From CAIYRG01 sp963747255 (lineage in GTDB: Bacteria; Pseudomonadota; Alphaproteobacteria; Micropepsales; Micropepsaceae), in NCBI GenBank assembly GCA_963747255.1, contig CAVVEG010000018.1, positions 62,001 through 126,000 on the forward strand: DNA of 64,000 nucleotides, read 5' to 3'. The notes under the pieces are model-generated. The model was not told the origin of the DNA and made no database searches. It saw nothing but the letters and a program-made list of their open reading frames with translations. The position numbers and the translations under genes are program-made. Below are positions 1 to 6,936 of this stretch, in pieces (position 1 is the stretch's first letter; each line of letters begins with the position of its first letter).

Positions 1-696
1 GCGCAGTCCTGGGCGGTTATTTCACGGGCGGCTGATCCGGCCCGCGCTGCCCGCGCGATGGCCGCACTGGACAAATATCTTGTGCGTCGCGACGACAAAC
101 TTTTGCTGCTGTTCACGCCACCTTTCGACGACCCGGCGCGCAATCCCGGATACATAAAGGGTTATCCGCCGGGCATACGCGAGAACGGTGGGCAATATAC
201 GCATGCTGCCGTATGGGCCGCGCAGGCCTTTGCGATGCTGGGCGATGGTGACAGGGCCGCAGAACTGCTGGCAATGCTAAATCCAGTTTATCACTCCGGC
301 AATCAGCGCGAGATGCACCGTTACAAGGTGGAACCCTACGTCGCCTGCGCGGATGTCTATTCGGAACCCCCTCATATCGGCCGTGGTGGCTGGACGTGGT
401 ACACTGGCTCGGCCGGATGGCTGTATCGCGTGGCACTGGAATGGCTGTTGGGGTTTCGCGTCCAGGGCGCCAATCTGATGCTCGCCCCCTGCATCCCGCA
501 TGGCTGGTCCGGATTCGAAATCACCTACCAGCACGGTACTGCACGGTATGACATAGCCGTGGAAAATCCGTTGGGGGTTTGCGGAGGAGTCCTCGCAATA
601 AAGCTCGATGGCAAGAAACTGACGACGTCCGGGACGATGTTTATCCCGCTCATCGATGACGGCGGCACCCACAAGGTGCAGCTTGTGCTTGGATAA
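1..696 (+). CDS. GH94 family glycoside phosphorylase / cyclic beta-1,2-glucan synthase C-terminus (partial)
   Basis: The reading frame is open from the first base of the window, so only the last 231 residues are present. The segment has hallmarks of the C-terminal (alpha/alpha)6-barrel and jelly-roll end of GH94 enzymes: a YPPGIRENGGQYTHAAVW stretch, a YKVEPYVACADVYS stretch, and GGWTWYTGSAGWLYR, which line the sugar-binding site in the family. In NdvB/ChvB-type cyclic glucan synthases this domain trims or remodels the linear beta-1,2-glucan at the inner membrane; stand-alone cellobiose or laminaribiose phosphorylases share the same fold. Because the N-terminus is outside the window I cannot say whether a GT84 domain precedes it. 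An internal ATG at 58 is not the true start, since upstream codons still read as family sequence. Confidence 0.85.
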   Translation, partial: AQSWAVISRAADPARAARAMAALDKYLVRRDDKLLLLFTPPFDDPARNPGYIKGYPPGIRENGGQYTHAAVWAAQAFAMLGDGDRAAELLAMLNPVYHSGNQREMHRYKVEPYVACADVYSEPPHIGRGGWTWYTGSAGWLYRVALEWLLGFRVQGANLMLAPCIPHGWSGFEITYQHGTARYDIAVENPLGVCGGVLAIKLDGKKLTTSGTMFIPLIDDGGTHKVQLVLG

Positions 697-901
697 GTGG
701 CGTGTATTCAGGCGCAGAATATCTCGCCGCGGCAGACGCGCCTGCGAAGTCATGCGGCGTGGTGCAGTGTCGAGCGGAACGGTCAGCGCCATCCGGAAAG
801 AATTGGGCGAAGCGATTCCCCTTTATCGCAATTCCGAATCGGGATGCCGTGAGTCCACAAGTTCAGATTTCTGACAACGCGCAAGTTCTTGAAAACATTA
901 G

Positions 902-975
902 TGGGCCCGGCAGGACTCGAACCTGCGACCAGACCGTTATGAGCGGCCGGCTCTAACCACCTGAGCTACAGGCCC
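902..975 (-). tRNA. tRNA-Ile2 (anticodon CAT; elongator Met is the alternative)
   Basis: On the minus strand a full cloverleaf folds: 7-bp acceptor GGGCCTG/CGGGCCC with one G-T pair, D-arm GCTC/GAGC, anticodon stem GGCCG/CGGTC around loop CTCATAA (anticodon CAT), and T-arm GCAGG/CCTGC with TTCGAGT. The 3' CCA is not encoded (CTA follows the discriminator A). CAT tRNAs are Met-initiator, Met-elongator or Ile2; the acceptor matches alphaproteobacterial tRNA-Ile rather than Met, so Ile2 (lysidine-modified) is preferred. Confidence 0.9.
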
Positions 976-1119
976 CAAGCGGCACGCTGAATAGCAACTA
1001 TGCTGCGGGGCGGGTAGAGGCAAACGCGGAAACTGCGATTGTTGTGCCGGCTGGCCGCCTGCGGCAAAGTCGGGGAGGGTGGCTGCGCGAAAAGCGCGCC
1101 AAAACAGGGGCTGCTCAAA

Positions 1120-1998
1120 ATGAACCGAATGCTGCCGGCGGATCGCATCGCCTATTCGCCGATTTCCGATCGGCCGCGTCTCGCATTGCCCGGAGATGCC
1201 AGAATGGCCGTTTGGGTGATCGTCAATATCGAGGAATGGAGCCCGCTCGAAACCATGCCCCGCACGGTGCTGACGCCGCCGGCCGGTGGCGCGCCGATGC
1301 CGGACATACCCAATTGGGCATGGCATGAATATGGTAACCGGGTCGGATTCTGGCGCCTGCTCGAAGTATTCGACGAAGCGCAGATTCCGGCCGTACTCGC
1401 GATCAACGGCTCAGCCATCCGGACTTATGAGCCGATCGCGCGCGCCGCTCTGGACCGGAAGTGGGAATTCATCGGCCACGGCTTTACCCAGAAGAATTTG
1501 CAGAAGGTCGAGGACGAACGGGAAGACATCATCAGAACCCGTGAGGCGATCCGGGACTTCACGGGGAAGGCGCCGCGCGGCTGGCTTGGTCCGGGACTGA
1601 CCGAAACCTGGGAAACCCCCGATCTGCTTGTGGAAGAGGGTTTCGACTATGTTGCGGACTGGGTGCTCGACGATCAGCCCGTTCGTCTGAAGACGCGGAC
1701 CAGACCGATTTTCAATCTGCCGTACACTCAGGAATGCAATGATGTGGCCATGATGCTGATTCAGCATCATGCGGCCGCTGAATATCGCAACCGCGCCATT
1801 GACCAGTTCGAACAGATCTACAGCGACTCCGCCAGATCCGCGCGAGTGATGGCACTGGTCGTGCATCCCTACATCATGGGTGCGCCGCACCGGCTGCGTT
1901 ATTTCCGCGAAGCGCTACAGCATGTGCGCGCGCACAGCGACGTCGTGTTCTGGACGGGCGAACGCATCCTCGACTGGTACAAAGGCGCGTCCGCGTGA
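1120..1998 (+). CDS. Polysaccharide deacetylase family protein (PuuE-like)
   Basis: This 292-residue protein reads as a NodB-homology (carbohydrate esterase 4-like) TIM-barrel of the subgroup that includes PuuE/allantoinase-like proteins. Visible landmarks are VWVIVNIEEW early on, the WEFIGHGFTQKNL strand with the conserved His, the GWLGPGLTETWETPDLL segment, and a late VMALVVHPYIMGAPHRL strand with the second His. The canonical TFDD motif of chitin-type deacetylases is replaced by a VNIEEW-like sequence, so the substrate need not be a polysaccharide. I chose the ATG 27 codons into the longest frame because an AACAGGGG ribosome-binding-like stretch lies upstream and the extra residues are low-complexity. 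It converges with the NHL protein gene, with only 8 bases between the stop codons. Confidence 0.75.
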   Translation: MNRMLPADRIAYSPISDRPRLALPGDARMAVWVIVNIEEWSPLETMPRTVLTPPAGGAPMPDIPNWAWHEYGNRVGFWRLLEVFDEAQIPAVLAINGSAIRTYEPIARAALDRKWEFIGHGFTQKNLQKVEDEREDIIRTREAIRDFTGKAPRGWLGPGLTETWETPDLLVEEGFDYVADWVLDDQPVRLKTRTRPIFNLPYTQECNDVAMMLIQHHAAAEYRNRAIDQFEQIYSDSARSARVMALVVHPYIMGAPHRLRYFREALQHVRAHSDVVFWTGERILDWYKGASA

Positions 1999-2006
1999 AC
2001 CGGCCG

Positions 2007-3098
2007 CTATTTTGCCGGGGTCATGTCCGGGACGAATTTCTGCACGCGCATGCCGGTATCGACTTCGCCGGTGTAGATGTTGCCCCTGGAGTCGGCGACG
2101 ATCTGATGGATATTGTGGAATTGCCCGGCCTGCTTGCCATAATGGCCGAATGAGCCGATTTCCATTCCATCCGCGCGGCGGACAACCAGTGCCTCGCCGT
2201 CTGCACCATCGGCAATGACCATCCAGGTCTGATTGCGGTCGGGCCAGAACGCGAGGTCATAGGACGATCCGGTGCCGCGCGTTTCCGGCCGGATCGCGAA
2301 TTCCTTCACGAATGTGCCGTTCTTCTGGAACACCTGGATGCGGTCGTTGCTGCGGTCGCAGACATAGACAAGCCCGTCATTGGCGATCTTCACGCAGTGG
2401 ACCGGGTTGGCGAATTGCGGCGACGCCGGATTGAAGTCGGGCAGCTTCATATCGGTCGGCGGTTTGCCATAAGCGCCCCACATTCGCTTATAGGCAAGCG
2501 AATCGGCGTCCAGCACGATCACCCGGTGATCGGCATATCCATCGGCGAGGAAGATTTCGTTGGCCGCAGGATCGATCGCGATGCTCGCGGTGCTGCCGAG
2601 TTGAGTGGTGTCGAGGCTGGTGGTTACCGGAGCAAGCTTTCCGAACTGCTTCATGAATTTGCCGTCGCGGGAAAATTTCAGCAGCGCGGCGTCGTTTTTG
2701 CCGTTTCCGGTCAGCCAGACCTGGTTTTTGGCATCGACATAGATCGCGTGCTCGCTTTCCGGCCAGTCGGGAATCGTTCCGGGTCCGCCCCAGGCAGAGA
2801 CCACGTTGCCGGTAGCATCGAACTCCACGACCGAGGGCGCCGGAACGCAGCAGCGCGAACGCGGCGGAGTAAGGGTTGCCCCGCGATCGGCCTGGTTCAG
2901 TGAACGCGGCCGTTGAAAGACCCAGATATGGTCCTGCGCATCGACAGCCATCCCGCCGATCTGACCAATGATCCAGTTATTCGGAAGCGTTTTCGGCCAG
3001 GAGGCATCAAGTTTGAAATGCGGTCCTTCGGCCATTGCCGGCGCACCGCAGGTCAGCGCCGCTCCGATTACGGCCAACAGCAGCTTGAACTTGCCCAT
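2007..3098 (-). CDS. Exported NHL-repeat beta-propeller protein
   Basis: This 363-residue protein starts with a clear Sec signal peptide (MGKFKLLLAVIGAALTCG, cleavage near APAMA-EG). The rest shows repeating NHL-type blades such as GGMAVDAQDHIWVFQRP, ESEHAIYVDAKNQVWLTGN, ASIAIDPAANEIFLADGY, HCVKIANDGLVYVCDR and HQIVADSRGNIYTGEV, consistent with a six-bladed propeller in the periplasm. The start is fixed by a strong GGAGGAAGCG ribosome-binding site five bases or so upstream. NHL propellers include peptidyl-hydroxyglycine lyase-like enzymes and binding proteins; no catalytic signature lets me choose. It converges with the deacetylase and diverges from the RNase G gene. Confidence 0.8.
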   Translation of the reverse strand: MGKFKLLLAVIGAALTCGAPAMAEGPHFKLDASWPKTLPNNWIIGQIGGMAVDAQDHIWVFQRPRSLNQADRGATLTPPRSRCCVPAPSVVEFDATGNVVSAWGGPGTIPDWPESEHAIYVDAKNQVWLTGNGKNDAALLKFSRDGKFMKQFGKLAPVTTSLDTTQLGSTASIAIDPAANEIFLADGYADHRVIVLDADSLAYKRMWGAYGKPPTDMKLPDFNPASPQFANPVHCVKIANDGLVYVCDRSNDRIQVFQKNGTFVKEFAIRPETRGTGSSYDLAFWPDRNQTWMVIADGADGEALVVRRADGMEIGSFGHYGKQAGQFHNIHQIVADSRGNIYTGEVDTGMRVQKFVPDMTPAK

Positions 3099-3228
3099 TA
3101 CGCTTCCTCCCATGTGCCGAATTCGGCTTAGCCGGTTTGTACTCTCCCGTCCGTGTGGATTCAAACCTGCTCCCGGGTCGAGAAATCCGGTCGTTCCCCT
3201 GTTACAGTCTGCCGGTCGGGGAAACGAA

Positions 3229-4773
3229 ATGGCAAAAGAAGTTCTGATCAATGTGGGTGCGGGCGAAATCCGGGTCGCTGTCGTGGAGGACGGCGTGCTG
3301 GAGCAATTGTGGCTCGAACGCACGATGGGTTTTGAGGCCGATCGCTGGCGCAGCAGGGCGGCCGCCGCAGCGGGCGGCCGCCGCAGCCTTATGGGCGACA
3401 TCATCCTCGGGCGGGTTCAGCGGGTGATTCCCGCCATGCAGGCTGCCTTTGTGAATATCGGCCTCGACCGCGCAGGGTTTCTTGCCGCACGGGAGGCGCG
3501 TCCGCGCGCGGCAATATTCAGGGACGATCCTTACACCGACGAAGACCGCCAATTGCGTATCGGAGACTTCGTGCGGGAGGGTGAGGACATACTGGTTCAG
3601 GTGGTCAAGGATCCGATCGGAGAAAAGGGCGCACGACTGTCGTCCAATGTGACGCTCGCCGGGCGGCTTCTGATTTTGGCGCCGAATTCTCCGGGCGTCG
3701 CGCTGTCGCGCCGGATCGAGGACGAAGCGGAACGCGCACGCCTGACGGAAATCGTCGGGCCGTTCGCGAATGACAAGTCGGGCGAACTGATTTCAGAAGC
3801 CGGATACATCCTGCGGACGGCTGCCCTGGCCGCCGGTGCGGCAGAGCTTCGGGAGGACGCGGCAAGACTTTCGGCGGTGTGGCGCGAAATTGCGGCGCGT
3901 CGTGCGACGGCGGAAAGCCCGCAGACATTGTTTACGGATCTGGGTCCGGTTGAACGGGCACTGCGAGACGAAGTCGACGGGACCGTCGACCGGGTTCTGA
4001 TCGATGACCGCGATGCAGCGGCCGAGGCGCGCGCCTATGCGGATCGCGCAATGCCGTTTCTGGCAAACCGGATCGAGTTCCACCAATCCCGCGTGCCGCT
4101 GTTCGAAGCCTTCGGTATCGAGGACGAGATCGCGCAGCTCGTCGAGCCCCGGGTCGCTTTGCCGTCGGGCGGATGGATAACGATCGAGGCGACCGAAGCT
4201 CTGACGGCGATCGATGTGAATTCCGGAAGTTATGTGCAGGGATCCGGGCTGGAGGAAACCAGTCTGAAGGTGAATCTGGAAGCGGCCGAAATGATCGGCC
4301 GCCAGCTGGGTCTTCGTGGCGTGGGCGGTCTGATCGTGATCGATTTCATTCATCTCGATTCGCCGTCGAACATCAGCCGCGTCCTGGGCGCGCTGGAGCA
4401 GGCTTCCAGCAAGGGGCGGATTCCGATTCAGATTCTCGGGATGTCCGAATTCGGACTGGTGGAGATGACGCGCAAACGGATTCGCGACCCGCTGGTTGCG
4501 CGCCTTACCGAGAATTGCCGGCGCTGCGATGGCCATGGCCGGCGAAAGACCGTCGAAACGGTGGCCGTCGAAATGATGCGGCAGATCGAGCGCGCCCATG
4601 CCGCAGCTCCCGACAGATCGGTCCTGTTGCGGGCAGCGCCCGTGATGGTTCGCTGGCTGGATGCCCACGAGGAGGATTTTCGCGCAGCGCTTGCCAAGCG
4701 GGGAATCATGCGCGTGAAAATCGAACGCGGCAGCGACACGCGGCGCGAGAACTTCTCCGTGGAAACCGTCTGA
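3229..4773 (+). CDS. rng: Ribonuclease G / Rne-Rng family endoribonuclease
   Basis: A 514-residue RNase E/G family protein, close in length to RNase G and lacking the long C-terminal scaffold of RNase E. It begins MAKEVLINVGAGEIRVAV, the family N-terminus, followed by an S1 RNA-binding domain (about residues 35-130, with GRVQRVIPAMQAAFVNIG). The catalytic DNase I-like domain carries the two Mg2+-binding aspartates in AIDVNSG (D329) and IVIDFIH (D372). The zinc-link CRRC lies at C430-C433. The start chosen has a GGGGAAACGA ribosome-binding stretch; longer frames upstream overlap the divergent NHL gene. The role is rRNA maturation and mRNA decay in the cytoplasm. yacG follows 20 bases downstream, a pairing common in alphaproteobacteria. 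Confidence 0.95.
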   Translation: MAKEVLINVGAGEIRVAVVEDGVLEQLWLERTMGFEADRWRSRAAAAAGGRRSLMGDIILGRVQRVIPAMQAAFVNIGLDRAGFLAAREARPRAAIFRDDPYTDEDRQLRIGDFVREGEDILVQVVKDPIGEKGARLSSNVTLAGRLLILAPNSPGVALSRRIEDEAERARLTEIVGPFANDKSGELISEAGYILRTAALAAGAAELREDAARLSAVWREIAARRATAESPQTLFTDLGPVERALRDEVDGTVDRVLIDDRDAAAEARAYADRAMPFLANRIEFHQSRVPLFEAFGIEDEIAQLVEPRVALPSGGWITIEATEALTAIDVNSGSYVQGSGLEETSLKVNLEAAEMIGRQLGLRGVGGLIVIDFIHLDSPSNISRVLGALEQASSKGRIPIQILGMSEFGLVEMTRKRIRDPLVARLTENCRRCDGHGRRKTVETVAVEMMRQIERAHAAAPDRSVLLRAAPVMVRWLDAHEEDFRAALAKRGIMRVKIERGSDTRRENFSVETV

Positions 4774-4793
4774 TCACGGGAACCAATTGCTCC

Positions 4794-5006
4794 ATGGTCA
4801 GGCCGCGCCGCTGTCCGCTCTGCAAGCGACCGCTTCCGGAAGGAGAAGCCGGAAAGCGCTACCGGCCGTTCTGTTCCAGGCGATGCGCCGACATCGATCT
4901 GGGCAAATGGCTGACCGGCGATTACGCCATTCCCGTGGCCCCCGGCGACAGCAAGGATGAAGAGGAGGGCGGAACGGCGAAGGAAGACCCGCCGGTGCGC
5001 CACTGA
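4794..5006 (+). CDS. yacG: DNA gyrase inhibitor YacG (zinc ribbon)
   Basis: A 70-residue protein with the YacG signature: CPLCKRPLP, then FCSRRCADIDLGKWL. This gives four cysteines (C-x2-C ... C-x3-C) that bind one zinc and the conserved DLGKW segment that contacts gyrase. The acidic C-terminal tail (KDEEEGG) is also typical. YacG binds GyrB and blocks its DNA binding. It sits just after the RNase G gene, probably co-transcribed. A longer frame runs through the RNase G gene in another phase and is not coding. An in-frame GTG directly after the ATG is an alternative start. Confidence 0.92.
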   Translation: MVRPRRCPLCKRPLPEGEAGKRYRPFCSRRCADIDLGKWLTGDYAIPVAPGDSKDEEEGGTAKEDPPVRH

Positions 5007-5080
5007 TTTGTGCCGGCCGGGCAGATCGCTGGACAGGTGCGCAAGCGTCTTTTACAAACCGGGACTTCCGGCCAGCATTT

Positions 5081-5157
<77 letters not shown>

Positions 5158-5208
5158 CCTCCCGTATCTCCTGGCATCTCATGGCGTCTCGCTGTGCCTC
5201 ATAAAGTA

Positions 5209-5240
5209 TTGATATAATTGTATATTTCAAATGTTATAAT
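5209..5240 (+). promoter_or_regulatory. Possible promoter upstream of the integrase
   Basis: An AT-rich stretch in an otherwise GC-rich region holds a perfect TATAAT (5235-5240) with a TTGATA 20 bases upstream. The spacing is longer than ideal, so the -35 assignment is weak. It lies between tRNA-Phe and the integrase start, where an element-borne promoter is expected. Confidence 0.3.
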
Positions 5241-5357
5241 GCCATAAGCCGTCTCAATCCGCGTCTCCGGATATCGCCGCATCCCACGGTTTTGTTGGCC
5301 TTGATGTTGGCCTCGCCTTGGTGTTTGTTGGCCTGAGGCCAACAGCGGGAGGCGTCA

Positions 5358-6548
5358 ATGGCCTTGACAGATACGGCGTGTCGCGCCGCCAAAGGCCGGC
5401 AGACGGAATACAAACTCTCCGACGGCGGCGGGCTCTATCTTCTTGTGAAGCCAAGCGGCACGCGGCTCTGGAACCAAGCGTACCGGTTCAGCGGGAAGCA
5501 GAAGAAGCTCTCCCACGGCGCCTATCCTTCCGTGTCCCTCGCCGAGGCTCGCCAGCTGCGCGACGAGGCCAGGAAGCTGTTGGCCTCGGGGGTCGATCCC
5601 GGGGCCAACAAGAAGGCGGCGAAGCTGACCGCCGTCATCTCGGCGACGAATACCTTCGGGGGCATCGCCGAGGAATATCTGCAACGCATCGAGGATGAGG
5701 GCGCCGCCGCGTCCACCGTCACGAAGAACCGATGGCTGCTTGTCGATCTTGCCGGCCCCGACCTCGGCGTCCGACCAATCGCGGATATCACTCCGGCAGA
5801 AATCCTCGGGCTGCTGCAACAGATCGAACGCAGCGGGCGCCGAGAGACGGCACGGCGGCTGCGTAGCGTGGTCGGCACCGTCTTCCGGCTCGCTGTCTCC
5901 ACGCTGCGGGCTAACAACGATCCGACTCTTCTGCTGCGCGGCGCACTGAAGGCACCCAAGGTGCAGCACCGGGCCGCGATCACCGACGAGAAGCAACTCG
6001 GTGCGCTGCTGGCAGCCATAGACGCCTATGACGGTTGGCCGACGCTCCGGTGCGCTCTTCAGTTTACGGCGCTGACCTTTGCCCGTCCCGGCGAGGTCCG
6101 CGGCGCCACATGGGCAGAGATCGACCTGGAGGAGGCAATCTGGCGCATCAACGGCGCCCGCACCAAGGTACGCCGGCCGCATGACGTGCCGCTATCGCGG
6201 CAGGCGCTTGATGTGCTGCGCGAGGTGAAGGAGGTCACCCGCAGGAGCACACTCGTGTTCCCCTCAATCCGCTCCAATGCTCGTCCCCTGTCGGAGAACG
6301 CCGTGAACGCCGCGCTGCGGCGTATGGGCTTTACGCAGGATGAGATGACCGCGCACGGTTTTCGGACGGCGGCGAGCTCAATATTGAACGAAGGGGGTTT
6401 CCGGCCCGACGTGATCGAGGCAGCGCTCGGGCATCAGGATCAGAACGAAATCCGGCGTGCTTACAACCGGGCGAGTTATTGGCCGGCGCGGATTGAGTTG
6501 ATGCAGGCGTGGGCAGACTGCATTGATCGGTTGAAGGGAACGCCATGA
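5358..6548 (+). CDS. Tyrosine-type integrase, P4/DUF4102 family
   Basis: A 396-residue integrase with the Arm DNA-binding (DUF4102) domain at the N-terminus (residues 1-85, LSDGGGLYLLVKPSGTRLW), a SAM-like core-binding domain (about 100-190), and a catalytic domain carrying the tyrosine recombinase set: R248 in RPGEVRGA, H333-x2-R336 in AHGFR, H359 in ALGHQ and Y369 in RAYNR. A GGGAGG ribosome-binding site precedes the ATG. Such enzymes integrate genomic islands into tRNA genes, and tRNA-Phe ends only 200 bases upstream. Full length and intact, so the enzyme may still be active even though the element downstream looks degraded. Confidence 0.95.
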   Translation: MALTDTACRAAKGRQTEYKLSDGGGLYLLVKPSGTRLWNQAYRFSGKQKKLSHGAYPSVSLAEARQLRDEARKLLASGVDPGANKKAAKLTAVISATNTFGGIAEEYLQRIEDEGAAASTVTKNRWLLVDLAGPDLGVRPIADITPAEILGLLQQIERSGRRETARRLRSVVGTVFRLAVSTLRANNDPTLLLRGALKAPKVQHRAAITDEKQLGALLAAIDAYDGWPTLRCALQFTALTFARPGEVRGATWAEIDLEEAIWRINGARTKVRRPHDVPLSRQALDVLREVKEVTRRSTLVFPSIRSNARPLSENAVNAALRRMGFTQDEMTAHGFRTAASSILNEGGFRPDVIEAALGHQDQNEIRRAYNRASYWPARIELMQAWADCIDRLKGTP

Positions 6549-6591
6549 CGAGCCACTTAGATCGTGCGCTGGATGGGGGGCGCGGCGGGCC

Positions 6592-6807
6592 TCACCGGCC
6601 AAGTTCGACTTTCTCCTCTGGCCGCCATGCCACGGGGTTGGCGACCCAGCGGTCGATATCGGATTCCCTCCAGCCGGCGCCATTGATGCTGATCCTGAAC
6701 TGAGCGGGGAACGTGCCTTCGGCGATCTTGCGATAGATGGTGGACCGGGACAGGCCCGTCCGGATAAGGACGGTGTTCAGGCGGACGATACGGTCTGGTG
6801 CTGGCAT
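6592..6807 (-). CDS. AlpA-family DNA-binding regulator / excisionase-like
   Basis: A 71-residue winged-helix protein of the AlpA/phage-regulatory type: IVRLNTVLIRTGLSRSTIYR, then GTFPAQFRI, GWRESDIDRWV. In P4-like elements AlpA activates or assists excision by the integrase. It is encoded convergently with the integrase gene, 43 bases from its stop, which supports membership in the same mobile element. The C-terminal tail after the HTH is short. Confidence 0.85.
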   Translation of the reverse strand: MPAPDRIVRLNTVLIRTGLSRSTIYRKIAEGTFPAQFRISINGAGWRESDIDRWVANPVAWRPEEKVELGR

Positions 6808-6936
6808 GGCTGCGCTGGCTCCTGCCGGTTGTTTCTGGCTGCTCCTGATCCAGACAGAACAAGCGCTTGCGCGCGCGCAAGCGGGTTCAAAGCATCGTCT
6901 TGGCCTGGCGTACAGCGGGTAAAAAATAGGACGGTT